Assembly: GCF_028335745.1 (NCBI RefSeq)
Contig: NZ_CP116477.1
Coordinates: 3,100,001 to 3,164,000, forward strand
Origin: Pectobacterium sp. A5351
Lineage (GTDB): Bacteria > Pseudomonadota > Gammaproteobacteria > Enterobacterales > Enterobacteriaceae
DNA: 64,000 bases
Direction: 5' to 3'
Positions 53,054 to 62,424 of this stretch are shown in pieces. The number at the start of each line of letters is the position of its first letter. The first letter of the stretch is position 1. The notes below the pieces were generated by a model, which had not been told where the DNA came from, ran no database searches, and was given only the letters and a program-made list of their open reading frames with translations. The position numbers and the translations under genes were made by a program.

Positions 53054-53695
53054 TTACTCAGCGGGTTTACGTAGCGCCGGGCTAAAATGCAGCATATCGA
53101 TAAAGGCATCCACAAGCGCCGGAGCTTCCTGATCGAGATCGAAACTCTCCGGCATAAATAGCCAGTTCTCCATTACGCCGGAAAAATAGGCACGCAGCGC
53201 AATCGCTGCACGGCGGGGATGAATGTCCGTCGGCAACATGCCCAGACGAATGCACTCAATCAGGTTTTCTTCAATGTCGACATAGCAGGAAAGATAAAGT
53301 TCTTTGCGCGCATTGTACGATTGCAGCATTTCACCGACAAACTCACATTTGTGAAAAGCAATCTCCATAATGGAACGCCAGTGAGTATCACTAACGGTTA
53401 AACGCAGCATATAAATCAATAATTCACGCATCACGCGGAGTGGATTATCAGGGAATTTTGTCTGATACTCTATTTCAAACTCACTGATTTTTGACTCTGC
53501 CAGCGCCCAGATCTCATCGAAAATTTCGGTTTTGTTCTTAAAGTGCCAATAAATAGCACCGCGAGTCACACCAGCAGCAGTTGCAATGTCGGACAATGAA
53601 GTCGCAGACACACCATGCTCAGAGAACACTCTTAACGCAGTATCCAGTATCTGTTGTCGGGTTTCCTGAGCCTGTTTTTTAGTTTTTCGCGCCAT
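53054..53695 (-). CDS. acrR: TetR-family repressor AcrR
   Basis: A 213-residue local repressor of acrAB. The N-terminal TetR helix-turn-helix is RQQILDTALRVFSEHGVSATS...AAGVTRGAIYWHFKNKTEIF. The C-terminal ligand-binding domain includes HKCEFVGEMLQSYNARKEL and GVMENWLFMPESFDL, as in E. coli AcrR. The chosen start MARKTKKQAQETRQ matches the family; the open frame extends to 53755 through the operator. Divergent from acrA. Confidence 0.95.
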   Translation of the reverse strand: MARKTKKQAQETRQQILDTALRVFSEHGVSATSLSDIATAAGVTRGAIYWHFKNKTEIFDEIWALAESKISEFEIEYQTKFPDNPLRVMRELLIYMLRLTVSDTHWRSIMEIAFHKCEFVGEMLQSYNARKELYLSCYVDIEENLIECIRLGMLPTDIHPRRAAIALRAYFSGVMENWLFMPESFDLDQEAPALVDAFIDMLHFSPALRKPAE

Positions 53696-53746
53696 GATAG
53701 TTTGGTTTTTCGTGCCATATCGCTGTATTTGAAGGAAATTAAGATT

Positions 53747-53770
53747 TACATACATTCAAGTATGTTTGTA
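53747..53770. promoter_or_regulatory. AcrR operator between acrR and acrA
   Basis: A 24-bp imperfect palindrome with arms TACATACATT and TATGTTTGTA around a 4-nt centre. It corresponds in sequence and place to the E. coli AcrR operator between acrR and acrAB. Confidence 0.85.
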
Positions 53771-53860
53771 ACATAGCACGAACATAAGACTATAGCAGCA
53801 ATGGGTTTTTGGGCTTGTGATCCATTGGTCAATTTCAAATCGGACACTTGAGGTTTATCT

Positions 53861-55054
53861 ATGAACAAAAACAGAAGGCTAACGCCTCTGGCGGCAGTTC
53901 TGATGCTTTCTGGCGGCTTAATGCTCGCAGGATGTGATAGCGGCAATAATCAGCAAGACGGCGCACAGCAGCAGATGCCTGAAGTGGGTATTGTTACGCT
54001 GAAAACGGAAGCACTGAATGTGATGACCGAGCTGCCGGGCCGTACAAGTGCTTACCGCATTGCCGAGGTTCGCCCACAGGTCGGCGGAATTATCCTCAAA
54101 CGCAATTTTATTGAAGGATCTGACGTTAAAGCGGGCGCATCGCTGTATCAGATCGATCCGGCGACCTATCAGGCAAGCTACAACAGCGCCAAAGGTTCAC
54201 TCGCTCAGGCTCAGGCTCAGGCAGAAATTGCTAATCTGACCGTTAACCGCTATAAACCGCTGTTGGGCACCAACTACGTCAGCAAGCAGGATTACGATCA
54301 GGCCGTTGCCACTTCCCGTCAGGCTGATGCTGCCGTTCAAGCAGCTAAAGCAGCAGTGGACACCGCACAAATCAATCTGGCTTACACCAAAGTGAATGCT
54401 CCCATCGAAGGGCGCGTGGGTAAATCTACAGTCACGGAAGGCGCATTGGTGGCAACTGGGCAAGCCACAGCACTAACAACCGTGCAGCAGCTTGATCCGA
54501 TCTATGTTGATGTCACGCAGTCCAGCAATGATTTCCTGCAACTCAAAAGAGAGCTGGAAAACGGTACGCTGAAACAAAGTGCAGGCAAAGCCAATGTCCG
54601 ACTGCTGTTGGAAAACGGTACTGAATATACCGAGGCAGGTACATTGGAATTTTCTGATGTCACGGTAGATGAAACCACTGGTTCCATCACGCTGCGCGCC
54701 ATTTTCCCTAACCCACAGCACAACCTGCTTCCTGGTATGTTTGTACGCGCGCGTCTTGATTCCGGTGTTAACCCGACGGCCTTATTAGTGCCGCAGCAAG
54801 GTGTCACCCGCGATCCACGTGGCCAGGCTACCGCCATGGTAGTTGGGGAAGGCGATAAAGTGGAACCTCGCACGCTTACAACCAGTAAGGCAATTGGTGA
54901 CAAATGGTTGGTTACCGAAGGCTTGAAAGCGGGCGATCGCATTATTGTTACGGGTCTGCAAAAAATCAGACCCGGTGCGCAGGTGAAGGCTAAAGAAGTC
55001 GCTCAAGAAAATCAGCAGGCGCAGCAAGCGCCAGCAGAACCCGCGAAGCCTTAA
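53861..55054 (+). CDS. acrA: AcrA, periplasmic adaptor of the AcrAB-TolC efflux pump
   Basis: A 397-residue lipoprotein with lipobox LAGC (Cys25). Membrane fusion protein features are the lipoyl/barrel-sandwich halves (RPQVGGIILKRNFIEGSDVKAG and NAPIEGRVGKSTVTEGALV), an alpha-helical hairpin rich in Ala/Gln (about 98-170), a beta-barrel, and a membrane-proximal domain ending in a Gln/Ala/Pro-rich tail. It bridges AcrB and TolC. First gene of acrAB, 28 bp before acrB. In soft-rot bacteria the pump exports plant antimicrobials as well as drugs (inference from the family). Confidence 0.97.
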   Translation: MNKNRRLTPLAAVLMLSGGLMLAGCDSGNNQQDGAQQQMPEVGIVTLKTEALNVMTELPGRTSAYRIAEVRPQVGGIILKRNFIEGSDVKAGASLYQIDPATYQASYNSAKGSLAQAQAQAEIANLTVNRYKPLLGTNYVSKQDYDQAVATSRQADAAVQAAKAAVDTAQINLAYTKVNAPIEGRVGKSTVTEGALVATGQATALTTVQQLDPIYVDVTQSSNDFLQLKRELENGTLKQSAGKANVRLLLENGTEYTEAGTLEFSDVTVDETTGSITLRAIFPNPQHNLLPGMFVRARLDSGVNPTALLVPQQGVTRDPRGQATAMVVGEGDKVEPRTLTTSKAIGDKWLVTEGLKAGDRIIVTGLQKIRPGAQVKAKEVAQENQQAQQAPAEPAKP

Positions 55055-55082
55055 GACGTTCTAACAGGAGCCGGTATAATTC

Positions 55083-58000
55083 ATGGCTAAGTTTTTTATA
55101 GATCGACCCATTTTTGCATGGGTACTCGCCATCATGGTGATGCTGACGGGATTGCTGGCAATTGTTAAATTACCGATTGCCCAGTATCCGACGATCGCAC
55201 CACCCGCGATTGACGTAACGGCAACTTATCCAGGGGCCGATGCATCAACGCTGCAAGATTCCGTGACGCAGGTTATCGAACAGAATATGAACGGTATCGA
55301 TAACCTGATGTATATGTCATCAAGCAGTGACTCTTCTGGTACGGTTCAGATTACGCTGACGTTTGAGGCAGGTACGGATCCGGACATCGCGCAGGTTCAG
55401 GTGCAGAACAAACTGCAACTGGCTATGCCACTGCTACCGCAAGAAGTACAGCAGCAAGGGGTTAACGTTCAGAAATCCAGTAGCAGCTTCCTCATGGTTG
55501 CCGCCTTCATCAGTGAAGACGGCAAAATGTCACAGGAAGATATCGCTGACTACGTGGCTGCTAACGTTAAAGATCCTATTAGCCGGACATCCGGCGTGGG
55601 TGATGCACAACTGTTTGGTGCCCAATACGCGATGCGTATCTGGTTGGATCCGAACAAGCTGAATAATTACCAACTAACCTCAGGTGATGTCACCGCCGCG
55701 ATCAAAGTTCAAAACAACCAGATTGCCGCAGGGCAACTGGGTGGCGCGCCACCGGTTCCTGGCCAGCAGTTGAACGCATCGATCATTGCGCAAACCCGAC
55801 TGAATTCAGCAGAAGAGTTTTCTAAAATACTTCTGAAGGTTAACGCTGATGGATCTCAGGTTCGCCTTAAAGACGTCGCACGCGTTGAGCTGGGCGCAGA
55901 AAATTATGACACGATTGCACGTTTTAATGGCCAGCCCGCTGCCGGTATTGGTATTAAATTAGCAACGGGCGCGAATGCGCTGGATACGGCAACTGCAGTA
56001 AAAAATGCATTAACCAAAGCGGAAGAATTTTTCCCTGCCGGCCTGAAAGTCGTTTACCCCTACGACACAACGCCCTTCGTTAAGATCTCGATCAACGAAG
56101 TAGTGAAAACGCTGGTAGAAGCCATCGTACTGGTATTCCTGGTTATGTATCTGTTCTTACAGAACTTCCGTGCCACGCTAATCCCAACTATCGCGGTGCC
56201 GGTCGTCTTGCTGGGGACATTTGCTATCCTCTCTGCATTTGGTTATTCCATTAACACCTTGACGATGTTCGCGATGGTTCTCGCCATCGGGCTTCTGGTA
56301 GATGACGCCATCGTCGTTGTGGAAAACGTGGAACGTGTCATGGCGGAAGAAGGTCTGTCGCCTAAAGAAGCAACCAAACGTTCTATGGAGCAAATCCAGG
56401 GCGCGCTGGTTGGTATTGCGCTGGTGCTGTCTGCGGTATTCGTCCCGATGGCGTTTACCGGTGGTTCCACAGGGGCAATCTACCGCCAGTTCTCCATCAC
56501 AATCGTTTCGGCAATGGTGCTGTCGGTACTAGTCGCGTTGATTTTGACGCCAGCACTTTGTGCAACCTTGCTCAAACCGATTGCCAAAGGCGATCACGGT
56601 GAGAAAACAGGCTTCTTCGGCTGGTTCAACAGGCTGTTTGAGAAAAGCACGCATCATTACACCGATAGCGTAGCCAATATCCTGCGCAGCACGGGTCGTT
56701 ACCTGGTCATCTATCTGCTGATTGTTGTCGGTCTGGCGCTGTTGTTCTTACGTTTACCGACCTCCTTCCTGCCAGACGAAGATCAGGGGGTTCTCCTGAA
56801 CATCGTTCAGTTGCCTTCAGGGGCAACGCAGGAAAACACCCAGAAAATCATGGACAGAATGACGCAATACTATCTCGAGAACGAGAAAGGTAACGTCAAG
56901 TCTGTGTTTACCATAACAGGCTTCGGGTTCTCGGGTCGTGGGCAGAATGCCGGTCTGGCTTTCGCCAGCCTGAATGACTGGAGTGAACGGAGCGGCGCGG
57001 AGAATAAAGTTCAGGCCATTGCAGGAAGAGCTAACGCGGTCTTCAGCCAGTATAAAGAAGCTATCGTTATTGCCGCCAACGTTCCTGCAATTATCGAACT
57101 GGGTACTGCGACAGGTTTCGACTTCCAGTTGATTGACCAGGCTAACCTTGGCCATGCAAAACTGACGGAAGCACGTAACCAACTGTTGGGTATGGCCGCA
57201 CAACGCCCTGATACGTTAGTACAGGTTCGTCCAAACGGAATGGAAGATACCCCGCAGTTCCGTCTTGATATCGATCAGGAAAAAGCACAGGCGCTTGGTG
57301 TGTCACTGTCGGACATCAGCTCAACGTTGGCGACAACGCTGGGCGGCTCGTACGTGAATGACTTTATCGACCGTGGTCGTGTGAAGAAAGTTTACGTTCA
57401 GGCCGATGCACCTTTCCGTATGCTACCGGATGACATCAAAAACTGGTACATCCGCGGTAGTAACGGACAAATGGTGCCATTCTCTGCATTTACACAGAGC
57501 CACTGGGAATATGGTTCACCGCGTCTGGAGCGTTATAACGGCCAGCCATCCATGCAGATCCAAGGCGAAGCCGCACCAGGTAAGAGTACCGGTGAAGCCA
57601 TGGCATTGATGGAGAACTTTGTTACCCAATTACCGCAAGGTATCGGCTACGAATGGACGGGTATGTCCTATCAAGAGCGGTTATCCGGCAACCAGGCACC
57701 TGCAATCTATGCCATTTCATTGATAGTCGTGTTCCTGTGTCTGGCAGCACTTTATGAGAGCTGGTCAATACCGTTCTCCGTTATGCTAGTTGTTCCATTA
57801 GGGATCATCGGTGCATTGATTGCGGCAAATATGACAGGTCTTGAAAATGACGTTTACTTTAAGGTGGGCTTGCTGACAACCATAGGGCTATCCGCGAAGA
57901 ACGCCATATTGATCGTCGAGTTTGCTAAAGATCTGATGGAAAAAGAAGGGAAAGGACTGATAGAAGCAACGCTGGATGCCGTTCGTATGCGTTTGCGCCC

Positions 58001-58211
58001 AATCTTGATGACATCCCTTGCCTTTATCCTGGGCGTGATGCCGCTGGTAATCAGTAGCGGCGCAGGCTCCGGTGCACAGAACGCCGTTGGTACTGGCGTA
58101 ATGGGCGGGATGATTACCGCAACCGTGCTGGCTATCTTCTTCGTTCCAGTGTTCTTTGTGGTTGTCCGCCGTCGCTTCGGCAAGAAAGTAGACGACACAA
58201 CAGCGCACTAA
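55083..58211 (+). CDS. acrB: AcrB, RND multidrug efflux transporter
   Basis: A 1042-residue inner-membrane trimeric RND pump exporting drugs, bile salts and dyes via AcrA and TolC. The first membrane segment is [20 protein letters not shown]. The proton-relay aspartates are in [18 protein letters not shown], and the Lys of the relay in [17 protein letters not shown]. The porter domain includes [14 protein letters not shown] and the loop [12 protein letters not shown]. It ends [11 protein letters not shown], slightly shorter than E. coli AcrB (1049). Its terminator is now interrupted by an IS. Confidence 0.98.
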   Translation: MAKFFIDRPIFAWVLAIMVMLTGLLAIVKLPIAQYPTIAPPAIDVTATYPGADASTLQDSVTQVIEQNMNGIDNLMYMSSSSDSSGTVQITLTFEAGTDPDIAQVQVQNKLQLAMPLLPQEVQQQGVNVQKSSSSFLMVAAFISEDGKMSQEDIADYVAANVKDPISRTSGVGDAQLFGAQYAMRIWLDPNKLNNYQLTSGDVTAAIKVQNNQIAAGQLGGAPPVPGQQLNASIIAQTRLNSAEEFSKILLKVNADGSQVRLKDVARVELGAENYDTIARFNGQPAAGIGIKLATGANALDTATAVKNALTKAEEFFPAGLKVVYPYDTTPFVKISINEVVKTLVEAIVLVFLVMYLFLQNFRATLIPTIAVPVVLLGTFAILSAFGYSINTLTMFAMVLAIGLLVDDAIVVVENVERVMAEEGLSPKEATKRSMEQIQGALVGIALVLSAVFVPMAFTGGSTGAIYRQFSITIVSAMVLSVLVALILTPALCATLLKPIAKGDHGEKTGFFGWFNRLFEKSTHHYTDSVANILRSTGRYLVIYLLIVVGLALLFLRLPTSFLPDEDQGVLLNIVQLPSGATQENTQKIMDRMTQYYLENEKGNVKSVFTITGFGFSGRGQNAGLAFASLNDWSERSGAENKVQAIAGRANAVFSQYKEAIVIAANVPAIIELGTATGFDFQLIDQANLGHAKLTEARNQLLGMAAQRPDTLVQVRPNGMEDTPQFRLDIDQEKAQALGVSLSDISSTLATTLGGSYVNDFIDRGRVKKVYVQADAPFRMLPDDIKNWYIRGSNGQMVPFSAFTQSHWEYGSPRLERYNGQPSMQIQGEAAPGKSTGEAMALMENFVTQLPQGIGYEWTGMSYQERLSGNQAPAIYAISLIVVFLCLAALYESWSIPFSVMLVVPLGIIGALIAANMTGLENDVYFKVGLLTTIGLSAKNAILIVEFAKDLMEKEGKGLIEATLDAVRMRLRPILMTSLAFILGVMPLVISSGAGSGAQNAVGTGVMGGMITATVLAIFFVPVFFVVVRRRFGKKVDDTTAH

Positions 58212-58229
58212 GACAGCCCCATATCTACT

Positions 58230-58255
58230 CTGAAAGGCCGCCTCGCGGCCTTTCA
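58230..58255 (+). terminator. acrB terminator hairpin, left copy
   Basis: CTGAAAGGCCG-CCTCG-CGGCCTTTCAG is a long perfect stem 18 bp after acrB. The T-run expected after it is missing because an IS begins inside it at 58254. A near-identical hairpin with an intact T-run occurs on the far side of the IS (59856-59880). Confidence 0.8.
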
Positions 58256-58265
58256 GACTGCTGAC

Positions 58266-58298
58266 GAACCCCACGTTTTCAGGTGGGGTTCTTTTTTT
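58266..58298 (+). terminator. Intrinsic terminator inside the IS left end
   Basis: GAACCCCAC (58266-58274) pairs with GTGGGGTTC (58283-58291), followed by seven Ts. It would stop rightward acrAB readthrough into the transposase region. Confidence 0.85.
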
Positions 58299-59802
58299 AG
58301 CGACCAAAGGTCGCGATCGCGAGATTTTTCCATAACCCAGGCATCTGTGTTTTCTCTCCGACTGAGGGGGCTTTCCGGCCTTCTACGCACGCTTTCAGCC
58401 ACCGATAAAGACTATAAAGTAGCGCCAGCAGCGCCATCTTCTTCATATTTTGTGCCGTCGCCGCCAGCAGGCACTGCATCTGGACTTTCGTCAGGCCACG
58501 GTACCGCGCATACCGGTGACCATGATGTTGTTTCGCATCCGCGAAGCTCCTTTCCACCGTCTCCTTACGTCGGGCGTACACCTTTTTACCCTATTTCGTC
58601 AGCCGCAGCCTGTTCGCCTCTTCCTTCGACGCCTCCCATACGTGTCGCGTTATCGTTTTCTGCATCTGTCTGCTGGTCGTGCATTTCTCCCGTAACGGGC
58701 ATACCGCGCAGCGCATTTTATCTGACCGGTAATGCCGGTAGCCGTTACGGTCTGTCGTACCGTGCGTCAGGCGCTGTTCCGCCGGGCATATATACACATT
58801 GTTCTGCGGGTCATACGTGAAGTGCTTCTTCTGGTACGCATTCTGTCCTTTGTTCGGCCTCCGGTAACCCGGTACCAGCCTGATGCCCATCTCCTGTGTC
58901 AGATGGCAGACCGCTGAGGTGAAGTAACCTGCGTCCACGCCCACCGCCACCGTATCCAGACCGAACCGCGTTGTCTGACGCTTAAGACGGCCGATGAACG
59001 GCTGGCTGTCATGCACATTCCCTGGCGTGACGAAGGTATCGGTGATGATGCCGTGTTTCCCGTCCACCGTGCGGTGGTCAAGGTAAAAGAAGCCCTTCGG
59101 TTTGTTGTCCCGGTGCATGAAGCCGCTCTCCGGGTCGGTGGTGCTGACTTTGGTGTTCTTAACGGCGGCGGCGCTTTCTGGCGTCTTTTTTACGCCGGGC
59201 AGCGGCTTTTTTTCGTGCTGCTTCCGGTCGGCCTACACGGCGGCATTCAGCGCTGCAAAATATTCGCTGACGCCTTCCGGACGCGGCTCATTCACCGCCT
59301 TACGCGGGTTCGCGTCGGCTTTAAGGTGGGTACTGTCGGTATAGAGCACCCGGTCGTTCGCCATTCCCTGAGTCAGGGCCTGCGCCACGATATGGTCAAA
59401 AATGTGCTGAAAGACATCGCTGTCATTAAACCGGCGGATGCGGTTCTGGCTGAGGGTGGAGGCGTCAGGGACTTTCTCCGTCAGGCCCATGCGCAGGAAC
59501 CAGCGGTAAGCCACATTGACCTGGATTTCTTTCACCAACCGGCGTTCAGAGGGGACGCCGAACAGATAGCCCAGGAGCATCATTTTAATCAGCCGCACGG
59601 GGTCAATAGCCGGGCGGCCATTGTTGTGGCAGTAAAGATGTTTTACCGCATCGCGGATAAATTCGAAGTCGATGGCGGCATCGATTTTACGTACGAGATG
59701 GTCTTTCGGGACCAGTTCATCAAGGGTGATGGTTTCAAACGGGTACTGCTGAGGGAAAGGTTCTCTGAGCATGGTGGTCAGTCCATTATCCATTACTTGC
59801 AC
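58297..59802 (-). pseudogene. IS1182-family transposase interrupted by two in-frame amber codons
   Basis: One continuous frame of 502 codons (start GTG 59802 or ATG 59793; final TAA 58297-58299). It is broken by TAG at 59233-59235 and TAG at 58591-58593, with no frameshift. The N-terminal part (KDHLVRKIDAAIDFEFI; NNGRPAIDPVRLIKMMLLGYLFGVPSERRL; VPDASTLSQNRIRRF; VLYTDSTHLKADANPRKAV), middle part (YLDHRTVDGKHGIITDTFVTPGNVHD; Cys-rich CAVCPLREKC) and C-terminal part (YARRKETVERSFADAKQHHG) are all typical of IS1182/IS4-like DDE transposases. Probably inactive unless an amber suppressor is present. Confidence 0.88.
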
Positions 59803-59855
59803 TGACCTTATTAGATCAAAGTCCTGCCCTTACGACCAGGACTTTGTCATCACTC

Positions 59856-59881
59856 TGAAGGCCGCCTCGCGGCCTTTTTTA
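59856..59881 (+). terminator. acrB terminator hairpin, right copy with intact T-run
   Basis: AAGGCCG-CCTCG-CGGCCTTTTTT just outside the IS right end repeats the left-flank hairpin (58230-58255). Together they look like a target duplication of about 20 bp covering the original terminator. Confidence 0.75.
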
Positions 59882-60026
59882 TTCCCAGATCCTCTTCCCT
59901 TTCAGGTCGACTAACTCGTGCCAAGCAGCGCTGTTTACCTCTTTATCCGTGTCTATAGTGACTTAGGGGATGCAACAGCCTCAACACAACATAATGGTTG
60001 ATCCTGATGCCAAAAAAGCGCAATAT

Positions 60027-60051
60027 TATTACGTTATAACATAACAAAAGG
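60027..60051. promoter_or_regulatory. Candidate Zur box overlapping the rpmE2 ribosome-binding region
   Basis: GTTAT-AAC-ATAAC (60033-60045) is a palindrome matching the core of the enterobacterial Zur box (TGTTATANTATAACA) with AT-rich flanks. It lies 14-26 bp before rpmE2. Zur repression of ykgM/ykgO is established in E. coli and relatives. Confidence 0.6.
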
Positions 60052-60058
60052 AGCAGAT

Positions 60059-60307
60059 ATGAAAGCAGGTATTCATCCTGGCTATCGCACCGTGGTATTT
60101 CATGATACCAGCGCAGATGTCTATTACAGGACGGGATCAACGATTAAAACCGATCGAACCATTGAACTGGAGGGTACCAGCTCCCCTTACGTCACCATTG
60201 ACGTATCTTCGGCATCGCATCCCTATTACACCGGGAAGCAAAAAGAGTATTCCAAAGAAGGCAGCACGGCGCGCTTCCAGCAGCGCTTTGGGAACTTCTT
60301 CAAGTAA
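60059..60307 (+). CDS. rpmE2: 50S ribosomal protein L31 type B (zinc-independent, YkgM)
   Basis: An 82-residue L31 paralogue ([34 protein letters not shown]). It contains no cysteine, so it lacks the zinc ribbon of L31 type A. Such C-minus paralogues replace the zinc-containing form under zinc starvation and release zinc. AAGGAG lies just upstream. It is followed 17 bp later by the L36 paralogue. Confidence 0.96.
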   Translation: MKAGIHPGYRTVVFHDTSADVYYRTGSTIKTDRTIELEGTSSPYVTIDVSSASHPYYTGKQKEYSKEGSTARFQQRFGNFFK

Positions 60308-60324
60308 TCAGAGAGGGTTATTAA

Positions 60325-60468
60325 ATGCAGGTGCTTAGTTCGCTGCGTTCAGCAAAAAATCGTCACAAAGATTGTATTGTGGTCCGTCGTCGCGGTCGAG
60401 TTTACGTTATATGCAAATCTAATCCGCGCTTTAAGGCCGTGCAAGGCGGGAAAAAGAAAAAAGGTTAA
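60325..60468 (+). CDS. rpmJ2: 50S ribosomal protein L36 paralogue (type B, YkgO)
   Basis: A 47-residue protein: [17 protein letters not shown], then [23 protein letters not shown] and a basic tail GGKKKKG. It keeps only two cysteines and so lacks the full zinc-binding set of ordinary L36. It is co-transcribed with rpmE2 under the probable Zur box. AGAGGG lies upstream of ATG 60325. Confidence 0.94.
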   Translation: MQVLSSLRSAKNRHKDCIVVRRRGRVYVICKSNPRFKAVQGGKKKKG

Positions 60469-60481
60469 TCTTTCTCGACCC

Positions 60482-60528
60482 CATCCCGTACAGTCTGTGT
60501 TATGACGTTAACAAGACTGTACGGGATG
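60482..60528. repeat. 15-bp perfect inverted repeat after rpmJ2
   Basis: CATCCCGTACAGTCT (60482-60496) and AGACTGTACGGGATG (60514-60528) are exact reverse complements. The 17-nt loop continues the pairing with TGTTA/TAACA after one mismatch. No T-run follows on the + strand. It could be a terminator-like 3' structure or the remnant of a small mobile element. Confidence 0.7.
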
Positions 60529-61063
60529 CGCGCATGAAAAAACTTATGAAACAATAAGATAATCCGCACCAACATAACTTATCCACTGAACAATCTCTTC
60601 GCATTCCTTCTGCCATTTCTCATATTTTCAGATAGAAATAATTAAATAATCCGCAGCCGAGTTTATTCTATGCTCATTGTTACAACAAAAAATCTGAGAA
60701 TTAATCAAAATAAATAGCGGTAAAAACCTTACCTATTATCCGCGAATTTTACGAACGCTTTTGCTATAGTCATATATAGAATGACGTAACCATAACCAAC
60801 ATGGTATAGCTATACTTAAGGTTAAGTCATGATAGGTTGGTATTTACGCCAACCCTATTTCACGACATAGTAGAGAGTAGGAGGTACAAACATCTCTGTT
60901 GTCTCCTTCATTGCTGAACAAATCACAATGGCTCAATGCTCTGTTTGTCACAACATGAATACGAAACAGCGTTAACGTTTTATCTTGCAAGTTTCATCAG
61001 TCTACCTGTTTACCAGGTGTTAACCGCAGTAACACTGAATAACGGCTTAACGGAGGGATTGAT
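60529..61063. other. AT-rich gap between rpmJ2 and tomB
   Basis: An AT-rich stretch with no supported gene. A small hairpin GGTTGG-TATTTACG-CCAACC occurs near 60836. It should hold the tomB-hha promoter, probably subject to H-NS-type silencing in view of its composition. An open frame at 60936-61142 overlaps the tomB start and looks spurious. Confidence 0.5.
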
Positions 61064-61432
61064 ATGGATGAGTACACACCAAAACATTATGATATTGCCC
61101 AACTCAGATTCTTATGTGAGAATCTGTGTGACGAAAGCATAGCAACGTTAGGTGATAGCAGTCACGGCTGGGTCAATGATCCAACATCTGCGATCAATCT
61201 CCAATTAAATGAACTTATTGAGCATATCGCTACGTTTATTCTCACATTTAAAATAAAATACCCTAACGAAAGTGAGCTTTCAGAGCAGGTTGAAAAGTAT
61301 TTGGATGATACTTACGTCTTGTTTAGCAACTACGGTATTAATGATGCTGAGCTGCGGTGCTGGCAGAAGTCCAAAGCAAAATTATTCGGAATGTTCTCAG
61401 GGGAGAACGTCTGTACGCCTGCTAAAACTTAA
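61064..61432 (+). CDS. tomB: Hha toxicity modulator TomB (YbaJ)
   Basis: A 122-residue acidic protein: MDEYTPKHYDIAQLRFLCEN; LGDSSHGWVNDPTSAINLQL; NYGINDAELRCWQKSKAKLF. E. coli TomB counteracts Hha toxicity, described as an oxygen-dependent antitoxin, and affects biofilm and motility. GGAGG is 7 nt upstream of ATG 61064. It is followed by hha after 53 bp, the conserved pair. Confidence 0.95.
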   Translation: MDEYTPKHYDIAQLRFLCENLCDESIATLGDSSHGWVNDPTSAINLQLNELIEHIATFILTFKIKYPNESELSEQVEKYLDDTYVLFSNYGINDAELRCWQKSKAKLFGMFSGENVCTPAKT

Positions 61433-61485
61433 GCAATAATTTATTTATATTTTTTAACCACCAGGTACTGTTTGCATAGGCCATT

Positions 61486-61689
61486 ATGAAAAAAATTGAC
61501 TATTTGATGCGTTTGCGTAAATGCACAACCATTGACACCCTCGAACGCGTTATTGAAAAAAACAAGTATGAGCTATCCAATGATGAACTGGAGATGTTCT
61601 TTTCCGCTGCCGATCATCGTCTGGCAGAACTGACGATGAACAAACTCTATGACAAAGTGCCTACTGCGGTATGGCGATACGTCCGTTAA
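61486..61689 (+). CDS. hha: Haemolysin expression modulator Hha (YmoA family)
   Basis: A 67-residue nucleoid-associated protein that partners H-NS to silence horizontally acquired and virulence genes. [40 protein letters not shown] and the C-terminal [11 protein letters not shown] are nearly identical to Hha/YmoA. Downstream of tomB in the usual order. Confidence 0.97.
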   Translation: MKKIDYLMRLRKCTTIDTLERVIEKNKYELSNDELEMFFSAADHRLAELTMNKLYDKVPTAVWRYVR

Positions 61690-62134
61690 TTTCCAACGAA
61701 ACGCATACAAAAACTGACATTAAATACACTGCGCCGATAATATTATCGGCCTTTGTTTTTATTATCTTTTTAACGTATTAATCGAGTAAGACTTGTAACA
61801 AATTGTATTTTTTAATATTAAGTAAGAATGAATTTTACTTCATACCACTACGCTTATTTCCCCACCGTTTATCATTTATAACAACCGTATCGATAACATC
61901 ACTAATAGTATATCCAGTGATGAAAACAGAAGAGGTAATAATTGGCGCAATTATTACTCACCTGGTAAAGATGCACGATATCCTTCCGAAGAAACAAAGA
62001 ACGGTAAAACGGAGAGCGGCAGTTCAGATCTTATGTGTGCCAAAGAGTAGATTTATGGCAGAAAGCGTTGGGTTTACGCCCGGAAGAAGATGAAGGCTAC
62101 TCTGACGACGAAGCGGCTATAGAAGAGCAGAAAT
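61690..62134. other. Gap hha-ffs with a possible gene remnant
   Basis: ATG 61920 opens 57 codons (MKTEEVIIGAIITHLVKMHD...) that look protein-like. Another frame from about 62008 reads CQRVDLWQKALGLRPEEDEG then YSDDEAAIEEQKW, also protein-like, and runs into the 3' end of ffs. Joined by a shift near 62010 they could be one decayed gene. I do not recognise it. The rest of the gap is AT-rich and empty. Confidence 0.3.
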
Positions 62135-62247
62135 GGTGGAGGCCCTGCCAGCTACATCCCGGCACACACGTTTCCTGCTGCGGCTGCTTCCTTCCGGACC
62201 TGACCGAATCCACAGGTTAGTGTTGCGGGAGAACCGACAGGGCCTCC
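62135..62247 (-). ncRNA. ffs: 4.5S RNA (signal recognition particle RNA)
   Basis: Read on the minus strand it starts GGAGGCCCTGTCGGTTCTCC and ends GGCAGGGCCTCCACC, which pair end to end. The conserved apical SRP domain GGTCAGGTCCGGAAGGAAGC with the GGAA tetraloop and the symmetric internal loop are present, as is GTGCCGGGATGTAGCTGGCA. The length of about 113 nt matches E. coli 4.5S RNA. It forms the SRP with Ffh. A -10-like TATAAA (62257-62262) lies 9 bp upstream. Divergent from the alkyltransferase-like gene. Confidence 0.96.
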
Positions 62248-62424
62248 ATTGACGACTTTATAACAGCTCGCACATGATAACGACAGCGTGTCACAAAGCG
62301 GTGGGCATTATCGGCGATGGGATAAGCAATTGCAAGCTAACACAGACTAACCGTTGTTTTCTTACCCACCCCACTGTGCCACTATGATACCCAATCAGTT
62401 TAGGAACAGCAGGAACATCCGCTG

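Larger units (their letters stand above)
58254..59857. mobile_element. IS1182-family-like insertion sequence (about 1604 bp), decayed
   Basis: Imperfect terminal inverted repeats: CAGACTGCTGACGAA (58254-58268) and, at the right end read inward, CAGAGTGATGACAAA (59857-59843), 12 of 15 identical. Each end carries an internal hairpin (58266-58291 with a T-run, and 59818-59845), which would block outside transcription. One transposase gene fills the element on the minus strand. The family is called from the transposase; exact ends are inferred from the repeats. Confidence 0.8.

Noticed and set aside
58297-59802. Treating the three transposase pieces as frameshifted genes or a recoded two-ORF IS
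   Set aside because: All pieces are in one frame, separated only by TAG codons, and there is no slippery site at the joins.
62035-62220. Open frame across the 4.5S RNA gene
   Set aside because: Most of its length is the ffs structural RNA on the other strand; only the part before 62135 is kept, as a possible remnant.
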